Shown: positions 42,506 to 51,408 of the stretch, piece after piece
How the letters are laid out: every line of letters begins with the position of its first letter
Position numbering within the stretch: position 1 is the stretch's first letter
Source: Pelagibacterium sp. 26DY04
GTDB taxonomy: Bacteria; Pseudomonadota; Alphaproteobacteria; Rhizobiales; Devosiaceae
Length of the DNA: 64,000 bases
Direction of reading: 5' to 3'
Assembly (NCBI RefSeq): GCF_031202305.1
Contig: NZ_CP101731.1
Span: 1,178,001-1,242,000, forward strand
Position numbers and translations under genes: made by a program
The notes under the pieces: generated by a model
What the model saw: the letters and a program-made list of their open reading frames with translations, nothing else
What the model was told of the DNA's origin: nothing
Databases searched by the model: none

Positions 42506-43522
42506 ATGTCCGCCCAAGCCTTCGCCGATTTCCAGGATCTTTTGATGCTCGGACCCGATGGGAACGAAGCAGCGGTGGAGGCCGTGAGGGCGCGCGACGC
42601 TCAACTCACCAAACCGGCCGGATCGCTCGGGCAGCTCGAATATCTGGTGGAATTTCTGGCGCGCTGGCAGGGCAAGGAGAGCCCCACCGTCGAGGACCCT
42701 ATGGTTGCGATCTTTGCCGCCAATCATGGGGTGACGGATCAGGGCGTTTCCGCCTTTCCGCGTGAGGTGACCAAGCAGATGGTCAACAACTTCACCAAGG
42801 GCGGCGCGGCGATTTCGCAAATCTGCGCGCTCCATGAGATCAATCTGCGCGTGTTCGAGCTGGCCCTCGACATGCCGACCGGCGATATCACCGTGGTTCC
42901 GGCGATGGACGAGCGCACCTGCGCCGCCACCATCGCCTATGGCATGGAGGCGATCGCCGGCGATGTGGATCTGCTCTGCATCGGCGAGATGGGAATCGGC
43001 AACACAACGGTTGCGGCGGCGGTTTATGCGGCGCTCTATGGCGGCACCGGCGCCGATTGGGTGGGGCGCGGCACAGGGGTGGACGATGCGGGCCTCAAGC
43101 GCAAGGCCGACGCTGTCGACCGCGCGCTGACGCGTCATGCGGGGCGGCTCAATACGTCCTTCGAAATCCTCGCCAATCTGGGGGGGCGGGAAATCGCGGC
43201 AATGGTTGGCGCCATCATCGCCACGCGTCACCAGAAGGTGCCGGTGATCGTCGACGGCTTCGTTGCCACTGCCGCCGCCGCTATCGCGCATGCGGTGGCG
43301 CCGGGAGCCATCGATCACTGCCTTTTTGCGCATGTCTCGGCGGAGCATGGACACGCGAAGGCGCTTCAAAGCATGGGCAAGACGGGGTTGCTCGACCTGG
43401 GAATGCGGCTGGGCGAGGGGACCGGCGCCGCGCTGGCCGCCGTTCTGTGCAACACGGCGCTGCACCTGCACAAGAACATGGCGACCTTCGCCGAAGCCGC
43501 CGTGGACGGGAAGAATGCCTGA
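42506..43522 (+). CDS. cobT: Nicotinate-nucleotide-dimethylbenzimidazole phosphoribosyltransferase
   Basis: A 338-residue enzyme that activates 5,6-dimethylbenzimidazole to alpha-ribazole phosphate for the lower ligand of B12. Motifs: LTKPAGSLGQLEYL near the N-terminus, IFAANHGVTDQGVSAFP, LCIGEMGIGNTTVAAAVYAAL and LDLGMRLGEGTGAALA near the end. The catalytic glutamate is expected in the last segment. The frame extends far upstream over cobS, but homology begins at ATG 42506. No B12 riboswitch is visible in the 64-bp cobS/cobT gap. Confidence 0.95.
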   Translation: MSAQAFADFQDLLMLGPDGNEAAVEAVRARDAQLTKPAGSLGQLEYLVEFLARWQGKESPTVEDPMVAIFAANHGVTDQGVSAFPREVTKQMVNNFTKGGAAISQICALHEINLRVFELALDMPTGDITVVPAMDERTCAATIAYGMEAIAGDVDLLCIGEMGIGNTTVAAAVYAALYGGTGADWVGRGTGVDDAGLKRKADAVDRALTRHAGRLNTSFEILANLGGREIAAMVGAIIATRHQKVPVIVDGFVATAAAAIAHAVAPGAIDHCLFAHVSAEHGHAKALQSMGKTGLLDLGMRLGEGTGAALAAVLCNTALHLHKNMATFAEAAVDGKNA

Positions 43523-43567
43523 ACCTCGAAATTGGGGTGAACTGGTTCTTGCCCTACGCTGTTGCTA

Positions 43568-43590
43568 TTAGGTAAGCAGTGCTTACCTAA
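43568..43590. promoter_or_regulatory. Perfect palindromic operator before the glutathione S-transferase
   Basis: TTAGGTAAGC (43568-43577), centre AGT, GCTTACCTAA (43581-43590): two perfect 10-bp arms ending directly before the AAGGAGG ribosome site. The placement would block transcription or translation start when occupied. The site style (GTAAGC...GCTTAC) suits HxlR/MarR-like redox or thiol regulators; no such gene is adjacent, so the protein is unknown. Confidence 0.7.
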
Positions 43591-43602
43591 AAGGAGGTGC
43601 TC

Positions 43603-44286
43603 ATGTACGCGCTCTATATCGCCAACAAGAACTATTCTTCATGGTCGCTGCGGCCCTGGGTGCTGCTCAAGACGCTTGGCATTCCGTTCGAGGAGCGCTT
43701 CGTGCCGTTCCTCCAGGGGTCGAGCTATGAGGAATTCCGCAAGTTCTCGCCCACCGGGCTGGTGCCTTGCCTGGTGGAGAACGATGTAACCGTCTGGGAT
43801 TCGCTGGCGATCACCGAATATCTGGCCGAAACCCACCTGCAGGTCTGGCCCGCCGACTGGAAGGCGCGTGCCTGGGCGCGTTCGGCATCAGCGGAGATGC
43901 ATTCGGGCTTTTCCGCCCTGCGCAATATTTGCGGCATGAATGTCGGTGTGCGCGTGCGGCTGCACGAGGAAAGCGCCGCGCTCCGGGCCAATCTCGATCG
44001 TCTCGACGAGCTCTGGAACGAAGGGCTCAACCGCTTCGGCGGCCCGTTCCTGGCGGGGGAGAAATTCACCGCCGTGGATGCCTTCTTCTGCCCGGTGGCG
44101 TTCCGTATCCAGACCTATGGCGTAAAGCTCGGAGATGCGGCCATGGCTTACGCCCAACGGCTGCTGGCGCTGCCGGCCATGCAGGAGTGGTATGAGGCGG
44201 GCGTGGCCGAAACCATCCGTGACGAGCCGCACGATGCGGAAATCCCGCAAGTGGGGGTGCTGATCGAGGATTTGCGGGCGGTTTAG
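43603..44286 (+). CDS. Glutathione S-transferase family protein
   Basis: A 227-residue cytosolic GST-fold protein. The N-terminal thioredoxin-like domain (about 1-78) has the likely catalytic serine in NKNYSSWSLRPWVLL and the glutathione-contact motif VWDSLAITEYLAE. The helical C-terminal domain follows (KFTAVDAFFCPVAFRI). The ATG at 43603 is fixed by AAGGAGG 5 bp before it. A perfect palindrome upstream suggests inducible expression, for example by thiol-reactive compounds. Confidence 0.88.
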   Translation: MYALYIANKNYSSWSLRPWVLLKTLGIPFEERFVPFLQGSSYEEFRKFSPTGLVPCLVENDVTVWDSLAITEYLAETHLQVWPADWKARAWARSASAEMHSGFSALRNICGMNVGVRVRLHEESAALRANLDRLDELWNEGLNRFGGPFLAGEKFTAVDAFFCPVAFRIQTYGVKLGDAAMAYAQRLLALPAMQEWYEAGVAETIRDEPHDAEIPQVGVLIEDLRAV

Positions 44287-44316
44287 TCGCTTCCGTGAAA
44301 TCCTGACGCAAGCGCT

Positions 44317-44472
44317 GCGCACCCCTCATCCGACCTTTCGCTTCGCGAAAGCCCACCTTCTCCCTCAAGGGGAGAAGGGCAGTCCGTGGCTACGCTTCGG
44401 CTGGACCGCAAACGCTTCTCCAAGAGCCCCCTTCTCCCCCTGAGGGAGAAGGGCCGGGGATGAGGGGTGCGC
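44317..44472. repeat. Large inverted-repeat element, full copy A (156 bp)
   Basis: Outer arms GCGCACCCCTCATCC (44317-44331) and GGATGAGGGGTGCGC (44458-44472) are perfect. Inside, two hairpins face each other: CCTTCTCCC-tcaag-GGGAGAAGG (44356-44378) and CCCTTCTCCC-cctga-GGGAGAAGGG (44429-44453), with about 50 bp of unrelated sequence between. The same layout recurs at 51409-51557, and a half copy lies at 24181. It separates two convergent genes. Confidence 0.85.
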
Positions 44473-44510
44473 ATCGGCTTTGTCGATGCGGCGGCGCAAG
44501 CCGCTACCGC

Positions 44511-46034
44511 TCACGACGCTTCGGAATAAATCTCGAGACGGTTGCGTTTCTCCACCACCGGAGCCATGCCTTCCATGACGCGGGCGCGGGGGAAGGTGGC
44601 GATCACTTCGGTGCCGAAGCGGAGCTTGGAGAAGAGGTCGAAGCGCCCCTGGTGCAGGTCCATGATCTTTTGAACGATGGGCAGGCCCAAACCGGCGCCC
44701 TGTTCGGCGGTCTTTTGGGCCAGCGAGCCCTGTCCGAACGAGGAGAGTACCGTTTCGATCTCGTCCTCGGGAATGCCGGGGCCATTGTCCACCACGGAAA
44801 TGAACTGCCCACCATCGGCGGAGCGGCCGACGGTCAGCACAATCTTTCCGTTTTGCGGCGTGAACTTGATGGCGTTGGAGAGCAGGTTGAGAACCACCTG
44901 GCGGACGGCACGCTCGTCACCCCAGATCTTGGGCATGGCCTCGCCGGCGTCGAATTGAAGATCGAGGTTTTTGGCGCGGGCGCGGATGTCCAGCATCCGG
45001 CGGCAATCGTCCGAAATATCGACCAGCGAGATCGCTTCTTCATTGAGGTCGTATTTGCCGGCCTCGATGCGCGAAAGGTCCAGAAGTTCGTTGATGAGGT
45101 TGAGGAGGTGCTGGCCGCTGGCGTGGATATCGCCGGCATATTCCTTGTATTGGGCAACCGCGTGCGGGCCTAAAAGTTCGGATTTGAGCACTTCGGAAAA
45201 GCCGATAATGGCATTGAGCGGAGTGCGCAATTCATGGCTCATGGTGGCCAGGAAGCGCGACTTGGCGATGTTGGCCTGCTCGGCCTGGCGCCGCGCCTCG
45301 TCGGACATGGCGCGGGCCTCCTCGAGTTCGAGGATCAGGCTGTCCTTTTCGAGCTGGTGCTCGAGGTTGCCGATCTCGGACTTGTGCAACTGCCGGGTGA
45401 GGAACAGAAAAAAGAAAAAGGCGCCGATGGCGACGACAGACATGGCGTAATTGAGCGTGCCGCCGGCAAGGATCAGCATGGCGGCAACGCTCGCCGTGGC
45501 GGGGAGGGTCGCCGCGAGGGTCGCGCTGGGAAGCGTGCGGGTGGCAACGGCATTGGCGGCGATGCCGACCAGCAGCATGGCGAAGATGATGATCTGGATG
45601 TCCTGCCCGCCGCCGGCGATGGTGAGCACCGGCAGGGTGGCCCAGGCCAGCCCGTTGATGGTTTCACCCAGGACGAAGGTTTGCGTCCAGCGGCGCGGGT
45701 TGAACTTGCCACCCCGCTCGTTGCGGAACCGGCGGCAGATGAACGCGGCGCCAAGGTTGGAGATGCACACCACCAATGCCCAGAGCGCGGCGATGGTGGG
45801 CGGAATCCAGAGAACGGCGGCGATCGAAAGGATGCCCAGCAGCAAAAGGGTGGGCATCAAGCTGGTCAGGCGCGCATCGGCGTAATCGTCGAGCAGTTCA
45901 TAATCAAATGTGGCGCGGGTGCCCGAACTCGAGGTGAGCTTCTGGCGGGCATCGAGGACGGCGCGCTGAACCGTACGTCGCTTCTCACGCGGGCGCGGCG
46001 CTTCGGATGCACGGCTTGCCTGGCTGGAGGCCAT
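44511..46034 (-). CDS. Orphan membrane histidine kinase (PdhS/PleC-like class)
   Basis: A 507-residue kinase. A basic N-terminal tail precedes about six membrane helices (roughly 60-215), a coiled coil (LEHQLEKDSLILELEEARAM), a HisKA domain with His267 in FLATMSHELRTPLNAIIGFS, and a HATPase domain (NLLSNAIKFTP, DNGPGIPEDE, GAGLGLPIV). The H-box continuation EVLKSELLGPHAVAQYKEYA is typical of the alphaproteobacterial PleC/PdhS class. No regulator gene is adjacent. It is divergent from the Lrp gene. Confidence 0.88.
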   Translation of the reverse strand: MASSQASRASEAPRPREKRRTVQRAVLDARQKLTSSSGTRATFDYELLDDYADARLTSLMPTLLLLGILSIAAVLWIPPTIAALWALVVCISNLGAAFICRRFRNERGGKFNPRRWTQTFVLGETINGLAWATLPVLTIAGGGQDIQIIIFAMLLVGIAANAVATRTLPSATLAATLPATASVAAMLILAGGTLNYAMSVVAIGAFFFFLFLTRQLHKSEIGNLEHQLEKDSLILELEEARAMSDEARRQAEQANIAKSRFLATMSHELRTPLNAIIGFSEVLKSELLGPHAVAQYKEYAGDIHASGQHLLNLINELLDLSRIEAGKYDLNEEAISLVDISDDCRRMLDIRARAKNLDLQFDAGEAMPKIWGDERAVRQVVLNLLSNAIKFTPQNGKIVLTVGRSADGGQFISVVDNGPGIPEDEIETVLSSFGQGSLAQKTAEQGAGLGLPIVQKIMDLHQGRFDLFSKLRFGTEVIATFPRARVMEGMAPVVEKRNRLEIYSEAS

Positions 46035-46351
46035 CGAACTCTCGTTACGCTACCAAACTACTCATCGGATCAGCTCAAACTTGAACACGATCCGTACGCG
46101 ACAGGCCAACGCTAAGGCGTGCGTGGTTAACAGGCCGTTGAGGCCCATCAACGGTTTAGACGCAATTTTCACCATATGGCCCCGAAGCATGGGCAGCGAG
46201 CCGTTAAACGCCGGATTGCCGGAGAAAAATGCATGCGCGGATTGCCTTGACACCGGCAACGGCGCCGCGCCAAATACTGGTTTGGGGCGGACGATTTTCC
46301 AGTATCCGGGAAATTTTCGTTGTTTTGAGAAATTCTATTTCAGGGGCACGC
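46035..46351. other. 317-bp divergent intergenic region (kinase / Lrp regulator)
   Basis: No gene seen. It holds both promoters. A TTGACA near 46244 has no clear -10 at the right distance. The last 60 bp before the Lrp gene are AT-rich, with small symmetries such as AGAA-A-TTCT, as expected for an autoregulated lrp/asnC-type gene, but nothing precise can be called. Confidence 0.5.
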
Positions 46352-46828
46352 ATGGCGCTCGACAAACTCGACCGCAAGATTCTGCAACTTCTGCAAAAGG
46401 ATGCGACCATGCCGGTCGCCGAGATCGGCCGCAAGGTCGGGCTCTCGACCACGCCGTGCTGGCGCCGCATCCAGAAGATGGAGGAAGAGGGGGTCATCAA
46501 GCGTCGCGTTGCGGTGCTCGATCCCGAAAAGGTGAACGCGGGCGTCACCGTCTTCGTTGCGGTCAAGACCAACGAGCATAACGACGCCTGGCTGCGCAAA
46601 TTCGCAGCGGTCGTCGAGGATTTCACCGAAGTGGTCGAATTCTACCGCATGAGCGGGGACGTGGACTATCTGCTGCGGGTCGTCGTGCCCTCGATCCAGG
46701 CCTATGACGTCTTCTACAAGAAGCTGATCGCCAAGATCGCGCTCTCGGATGTGAGCTCGTCCTTTGCCATGGAGCAAATCAAATACACCACCGCCCTGCC
46801 GCTCGAATTCGCGGTGGTAGACGATTGA
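46352..46828 (+). CDS. Lrp/AsnC-family transcriptional regulator
   Basis: A 158-residue regulator. The N-terminal helix-turn-helix (LDRKILQLLQKDATMPVAEIGRKVGLSTTPCWRRIQKMEEEGVI) is followed by a RAM/AsnC ligand-binding domain with the GDVDYLLRVVVPSIQAYD signature. AGGGG precedes the ATG at 46352; an upstream extension of the frame lacks support. Members sense amino acids as octamers and often regulate an adjacent gene; here the divergent kinase is the only candidate. Confidence 0.93.
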   Translation: MALDKLDRKILQLLQKDATMPVAEIGRKVGLSTTPCWRRIQKMEEEGVIKRRVAVLDPEKVNAGVTVFVAVKTNEHNDAWLRKFAAVVEDFTEVVEFYRMSGDVDYLLRVVVPSIQAYDVFYKKLIAKIALSDVSSSFAMEQIKYTTALPLEFAVVDD

Positions 46829-46834
46829 GGTGAG

Positions 46835-47434
46835 CTAAAGCGGCAGCTCCTCGCCCGAACCGATATATATCCGGCCGGTGCTCAGCGTGCCGTCGGCGGC
46901 GCGCTCGGCAATGACGACGACCGGCGCTCCCTCCTGCAGCAGCGACATGTTGCTGCTTTCCGCCGTGGTTGCGACCACCGCCGTCTCCGCGCCGATCTCG
47001 GCCGTCAGCTCTCCATCGGACGTGGCAATCGCGATCGCATCGTCGGCTCTCGCCGTCACCTCGCCAGCCGTCAGTTCCGTTCCGTCCGGCAGCGGCCAGG
47101 GCATCTCATCCAACAAATCCCCCTCGGCGAGATGCCAGACCACGCTCGCTGCGTCGCCATGCGCTGGGATCGCGGCCCGATCCCCGACGGCGACATCTTC
47201 GATGGCGGTGGGTTCGACTTGGGCGACCTTGAAGGTGTTATCGAGGTAGATGTAAACCGCCTGTTGTTCTGCGGTCAGCACTTCCATGACCAGCCCGATC
47301 ATCCCGCCATCACGCGCGAAATTGATGGTGCCGCGAATAAGCGTCGTTTCATCCTGGGCATGGGCAGGAAGGGCGGAGGTCGCCATCAAAAGGGCTGCGA
47401 GAAGCCGGCTGCCAAATCGTTTGTTGCCCGCCAC
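46835..47434 (-). CDS. Hypothetical exported protein downstream of moaA
   Basis: A 199-residue protein starting at GTG 47434, 14 bp after the moaA stop. A signal peptide (FGSRLLAALLMATSALPAHA) is followed by a beta-rich mature domain with a regular pattern of short acidic strands (TTLIRGTINFARDGGMIGL, ATSDGELTAEIGAETAVVA, GRIYIGSGEELPL). I do not recognise the family. The closeness to moaA suggests co-transcription rather than a functional tie. A longer N-terminal frame overlaps moaA and is rejected because the signal peptide starts at the GTG. Confidence 0.7.
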   Translation of the reverse strand: MAGNKRFGSRLLAALLMATSALPAHAQDETTLIRGTINFARDGGMIGLVMEVLTAEQQAVYIYLDNTFKVAQVEPTAIEDVAVGDRAAIPAHGDAASVVWHLAEGDLLDEMPWPLPDGTELTAGEVTARADDAIAIATSDGELTAEIGAETAVVATTAESSNMSLLQEGAPVVVIAERAADGTLSTGRIYIGSGEELPL

Positions 47435-47448
47435 GCTGTCGCTCCGTC

Positions 47449-48471
47449 CTAGCCGCCTGTCACCGACATATGCCGTTCGACCGCCGGCGCCGAACGGCGG
47501 GAGATGACGAAATCGTGTCCCTTGGGCTTGAGGATCATCGCCCGTTCGAGCGCCGCATCGAGCCCTTCGGGTCCGCCTTCGCGCAAGGCGGCGCGCAGAT
47601 CCACGCGGTCCTCCTGGCCCAGGCACATATAGAGCTGGCCGGTGCAGGTCAGTCGCACGCGGTTGCAGCTTTCGCAGAAATTATGGCTGAGTGGGGTGAT
47701 GAAGCCGATGGTGCCGCCGGTCTCGGCCACCTGCATATACCGCGCCGGTCCCCCGGTGCGCTTGGCGATCGGGGTAAGCGTATAGCGCTCGGCCAACCGA
47801 TCCCTAACGGTGCGCAACGAAAGATGGGTGTCTGCGCGATCGAACGAGACTTCGCCCAAAGGCATTTCCTCGATCAGCGTCAGCTCGAACCCTTGGGCAT
47901 GCGCCCATTCGAGCATCGGGACGATCTCGTCTTCGTTGACATTCTTGATCGCCACCATGTTGAGCTTGACCGCAAGGCCTGCGGCCTTGGCCGCTTCAAT
48001 GCCCTCGATCACCTGGGGCAGCCGGCCACGACGGGTGATGGCGGCGAATTTTTCGGCATCGAGCGTATCGAGAGAGACATTGACCCGGCGAATACCGAGT
48101 TCGGCGAGCTGGGTGGCGTGCTTGGCCAATTGGCTGCCATTGGTGGTGAGCGTCAACTCGTCCAGCGCGCCGGTCGCCAAATGCTGGGCCGAAAGCGTCT
48201 CGATCAATTTCATGATATCGCGCCGCACCAGCGGCTCGCCGCCAGTGAGGCGCACCTTGCGCACTCCGCGCGCCACGAAGGCGCCGATCACCGTCTGGAT
48301 TTCCTCGAAACTGAGGACTTCGCTCTTGGGCAGGAACACCATGTCCTCGCCCATGCAATAGGTGCAGCGGAAGTCGCATCGGTCGGTAACCGAGACGCGC
48401 AGATAGGTGACGTGACGGCCGAAACCGTCGACGAGCGGGCGCGGTGCGGAAGGCGAGGGGCTCGAACTCAT
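47449..48471 (-). CDS. moaA: GTP 3',8-cyclase (molybdenum cofactor biosynthesis protein A)
   Basis: A 340-residue radical-SAM enzyme turning GTP into the precursor of cyclic pyranopterin in molybdenum cofactor synthesis. The N-terminal cluster motif [17 protein letters not shown] and the C-terminal cluster region [19 protein letters not shown] are complete; GGEPLVRRD is the SAM-binding GGE motif. The start at 48471 gives the usual Ser/Pro-rich leader before [11 protein letters not shown]. Other moa genes are not in the window. It is divergent from rpiA. Confidence 0.95.
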   Translation of the reverse strand: MSSSPSPSAPRPLVDGFGRHVTYLRVSVTDRCDFRCTYCMGEDMVFLPKSEVLSFEEIQTVIGAFVARGVRKVRLTGGEPLVRRDIMKLIETLSAQHLATGALDELTLTTNGSQLAKHATQLAELGIRRVNVSLDTLDAEKFAAITRRGRLPQVIEGIEAAKAAGLAVKLNMVAIKNVNEDEIVPMLEWAHAQGFELTLIEEMPLGEVSFDRADTHLSLRTVRDRLAERYTLTPIAKRTGGPARYMQVAETGGTIGFITPLSHNFCESCNRVRLTCTGQLYMCLGQEDRVDLRAALREGGPEGLDAALERAMILKPKGHDFVISRRSAPAVERHMSVTGG

Positions 48472-48581
48472 GGGAGCACTATAGAGGCCATAGTGCATTT
48501 GGCAAAGCGGGTGGCTGCACTGCGTTGACATCTCCGCCGAACTGGCGTCTTACAGCCGGAAATCCGACGAGAGGGGGAACC

Positions 48582-49286
48582 ATGAGCGACGATCTCAAGC
48601 GCAGGGCGGCCGAAGCGGCGATGGCCGAGGTCAGGTCCGGCATGCGTATCGGGCTGGGAACCGGCTCGACCGCCAAGCACTTCGTGGACCTGCTGGGGGC
48701 CGAGGTGGCGCGCGGCTTCGAATGTCTCTGCGTGCCCACATCCGAGGCGACGGCCGCCCAGGCGCGGGGGCTCGGCATTCCGCTTACCACCCTCGACGAG
48801 ATCGATGGCCTCGATGTTACCATCGACGGAGCCGACGAGATCGACGGCAATTTCCAGCTCATCAAGGGCGGCGGCGGCGCGCTGCTGCGCGAAAAGATCG
48901 TTGCGGCGGCGTCCGATCGCATGGTTGTGATCGCCGATGAATCGAAACTGGTCGAAACGTTGGGCCGGTTCGCGCTGCCCATCGAGGTCAATCCGTTCGG
49001 GCTCGCGGCCACGGACAAGGCCATTGCCCGCGTCATGGCCGATTTCCGTGCCGAGGGCGGCAAGATGCTACGCAAACAGGGCGATGGCGCCACCTATCTC
49101 ACCGATGGTGGACACTACATCATCGACGCATCTTTTGGCCGCATTTCGAACGCAGAAGCGCTCTCGCAGGCGCTGCTGGAGATTCCAGGCGTGGTCCAGC
49201 ACGGCCTGTTTATCGATTTGTGTTCCGAAGCCTATCTTGCTACGCCCGAGGGGACTATCAAGCTCTCGGAGCACGTAAAGTCATAA
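48582..49286 (+). CDS. rpiA: Ribose-5-phosphate isomerase A
   Basis: A 234-residue enzyme interconverting ribose 5-phosphate and ribulose 5-phosphate in the pentose phosphate pathway. The phosphate-binding [14 protein letters not shown], the catalytic region [28 protein letters not shown] (with the Asp/Lys/Glu set) and the C-terminal strands are intact. GAGGGGG lies shortly before the ATG. Its end is 28 bp before the DUF2059 gene, probably one transcript ending at the terminator at 49922. Confidence 0.96.
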   Translation: MSDDLKRRAAEAAMAEVRSGMRIGLGTGSTAKHFVDLLGAEVARGFECLCVPTSEATAAQARGLGIPLTTLDEIDGLDVTIDGADEIDGNFQLIKGGGGALLREKIVAAASDRMVVIADESKLVETLGRFALPIEVNPFGLAATDKAIARVMADFRAEGGKMLRKQGDGATYLTDGGHYIIDASFGRISNAEALSQALLEIPGVVQHGLFIDLCSEAYLATPEGTIKLSEHVKS

Positions 49287-49314
49287 CCGTCATTCGCAAG
49301 GGACCGTTCGCACA

Positions 49315-49899
49315 ATGACCTTCCTGCCCATCCTGCGCCGGCTCACCGCCGCGCTCGTCATTTCCGGCACAGCGCTCATCTCGGCCGCTCCCGTTCAGGC
49401 TCAGCAGGAGATTTCGCCCGAGCACCTGGCCAAGGCGCGCGAATATGTGGACATCACCGATTCCGTCCAGCTCTATGAGCGTACGGTCGCCGATATGGGC
49501 CTCCAGGTCATGCGGGTGATGATCCAGGAGGACCCCTCGCTCCGCGAACCGCTGCTCGAGGCGCTCCAGACCGTATATGACAGCTATCTGGACGATCGCG
49601 ACGCGCTCTACAACCAGTTCGCCCGCATCTATGCGATCCGCTTCAACGAGGAAGAACTTCAGCAGATCATCGATTTCTACACCACGCCCGTCGGTGCGCG
49701 TCTGCTGGATCAAAATCCTTCGATCAATCAGGACCTGACGACCGTGCTCGGCATCTGGCGGCGCAATACCGCCAACGAGTTCCTCTCTCGCGTGCGCACC
49801 GAATTGCGCAACCAGGGCTATAACGCTCCGGCCATCGAAACCGAGGGCGAGGCACCCGCGGAAGGCGAGGCTCCAGCCGAGGGCGAAACGGCGCAGTAA
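49315..49899 (+). CDS. DUF2059-domain exported protein
   Basis: A 194-residue protein with a signal peptide (to about VQAQ, residue 30) and the DUF2059 helical domain. Its core IYAIRFNEEELQQIIDFYTTPVGARLLDQNP is diagnostic. The last 20 residues are an acidic repeat (EGEAPAEG twice, then EGETAQ), probably disordered. Function of the family is unknown. It follows rpiA closely and precedes a strong terminator, a pairing common in rhizobia-like genomes as I recall. Confidence 0.88.
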   Translation: MTFLPILRRLTAALVISGTALISAAPVQAQQEISPEHLAKAREYVDITDSVQLYERTVADMGLQVMRVMIQEDPSLREPLLEALQTVYDSYLDDRDALYNQFARIYAIRFNEEELQQIIDFYTTPVGARLLDQNPSINQDLTTVLGIWRRNTANEFLSRVRTELRNQGYNAPAIETEGEAPAEGEAPAEGETAQ

Positions 49900-49921
49900 C
49901 GGCGCCGCAGAACCCATCGAC

Positions 49922-49951
49922 AACCCCCGTCCAGCCGACGGGGGTTTTTTT
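49922..49951 (+). terminator. Intrinsic terminator of the rpiA-DUF2059 unit
   Basis: AACCCCCGTC (49922-49931), loop cagcc, GACGGGGGTT (49937-49946), followed by T residues to 49951. It is a strong, canonical Rho-independent terminator. Confidence 0.9.
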
Positions 49952-50004
49952 GTGCGCGTTTGCCGCCTATATCCTTGCGTCCTGATCCAAAAAGCGGAGC
50001 CCCC

Positions 50005-51384
50005 ATGAGCGAGAAGTTTGATTTGGTCGTGATCGGTGGGGGCTCGGGCGGTGTGCGCGCGGCGCGGGTGTCCGCCCAACTCGGCGCCAAGGTCGCCATC
50101 GTCGAGGAATACCGCTATGGCGGCACCTGCGTCATCCGCGGCTGCGTGCCCAAGAAGCTCTTCGTCTACGCCTCGCGCTTCAACGATCTCTTCGACGTTG
50201 CGCCTAGCTTCGGCTGGACGGTCGACGCATCGTTCGATTGGCCGACCTTGCTCGCCAATAAGGACAAGGAAATCGCCCGGCTCGAAAAGATCTACGAAAC
50301 GCTGCTCGATGGCGCGGGCGTGACCATCTTCAAGGCCCGCGCCACGCTCACCGGCCCCAATTCGGTCAAACTCACGACGGGCGAAGAGCTGGAGGCCGAG
50401 CGCATCCTGATCGCCACCGGTGGGGCGCCGTTCAAGCCTGATATCAAGGGCGCCGAATTGGGCATCACCTCAAACGAGGCGTTCCATCTCGAAAAGCTGC
50501 CGCGCACCGTGCTGATCGAGGGGGGCGGCTACATCGCCGTCGAGTTCGCGACCATCTTCAACGGCTTGGGCGTGGATACCACGCTCGTCTACCGCCGCGA
50601 CAAGATCTTGCGCGGATTCGATCACGACGTCCGCGACGGGCTGGAAGACGCCATGCGCGAGCGCGGCATCCGTTTCCGCTATGGCTACCACATCTCAGAA
50701 CTGCGCCAGGATGGGGAGGGGGTGTGCGTCTCCTTCTCGCACGGCGAAGAAGCAACCTTCGACGCCGTGATGTTCGCGACCGGCCGCCATCCCAACACGG
50801 CAAATCTCGGGCTTAAGGATGCGGGCGTCCAGCTCGACCAGACCGGCGCGGTGGTCGTGGATGAATATTCCCGCTCGTCCGTGCCATCGATCTTTGCGGT
50901 TGGCGATGTGACCGGCCGCGCGGCGTTGACGCCGGTGGCCATCCGCGAGGGGATGGCCTTTGCCCAGACCATTTACAACAACACGCCCACCACGGTGCCC
51001 TATCACCTGATCCCGACGGCGGTGTTCTCCGAGCCCGAGATCGGCACGGTCGGCATGACCGAGGAAATCGCCGCCGAGCGCCACCGCTCGATCGACGTCT
51101 ATCTCACCCGCTTCCGCCCGATGATGAATACGCTTTCGGACAAGCAGGACAAGATGATGCTCAAGCTCATCACCGAGACCGACAGCGGGCGGATCCTGGG
51201 GTGCCACATTGTCGGGCCGGGGGCAGGGGAGATGATCCAGCTCGTCGCCATCCCCTTGGGCATGAGCGCCACCAAGGCCGATTTCGACCACGCGATCGCC
51301 GTGCATCCGACGGCCGCCGAGGAGCTTGTGACGTTCAAATCGCCCAGCTATCGCGTGGTGGATGGGGAGAAGTGCAATCCTTAG
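50005..51384 (+). CDS. gor: Glutathione-disulfide reductase
   Basis: A 459-residue FAD enzyme reducing oxidised glutathione with NADPH. The FAD motif DLVVIGGGSGGVRAAR, the redox-active disulfide Cys42/Cys47 (GGTCVIRGCVPKK), the second nucleotide motif IEGGGYIAVEFATIFNGLG and the C-terminal catalytic histidine segment IAVHPTAAEELVT are present. The NADPH-type basic residues follow (VYRRDKILRGFD). The ATG at 50005 starts at the conserved MSEKFDLVVIG. It lies directly after a terminator, so it has its own promoter in a short 53-bp gap. Confidence 0.95.
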   Translation: MSEKFDLVVIGGGSGGVRAARVSAQLGAKVAIVEEYRYGGTCVIRGCVPKKLFVYASRFNDLFDVAPSFGWTVDASFDWPTLLANKDKEIARLEKIYETLLDGAGVTIFKARATLTGPNSVKLTTGEELEAERILIATGGAPFKPDIKGAELGITSNEAFHLEKLPRTVLIEGGGYIAVEFATIFNGLGVDTTLVYRRDKILRGFDHDVRDGLEDAMRERGIRFRYGYHISELRQDGEGVCVSFSHGEEATFDAVMFATGRHPNTANLGLKDAGVQLDQTGAVVVDEYSRSSVPSIFAVGDVTGRAALTPVAIREGMAFAQTIYNNTPTTVPYHLIPTAVFSEPEIGTVGMTEEIAAERHRSIDVYLTRFRPMMNTLSDKQDKMMLKLITETDSGRILGCHIVGPGAGEMIQLVAIPLGMSATKADFDHAIAVHPTAAEELVTFKSPSYRVVDGEKCNP

Positions 51385-51408
51385 AGGTTGTGGATTGCCG
51401 CGATCTCA

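Noticed and set aside
47435..47626. N-terminal extension of the exported protein after moaA into the moaA gene
   Set aside because: The extension is Arg/Gly-rich, antisense-like in composition, overlaps the moaA coding end on the same strand in another frame, and would bury the signal peptide.
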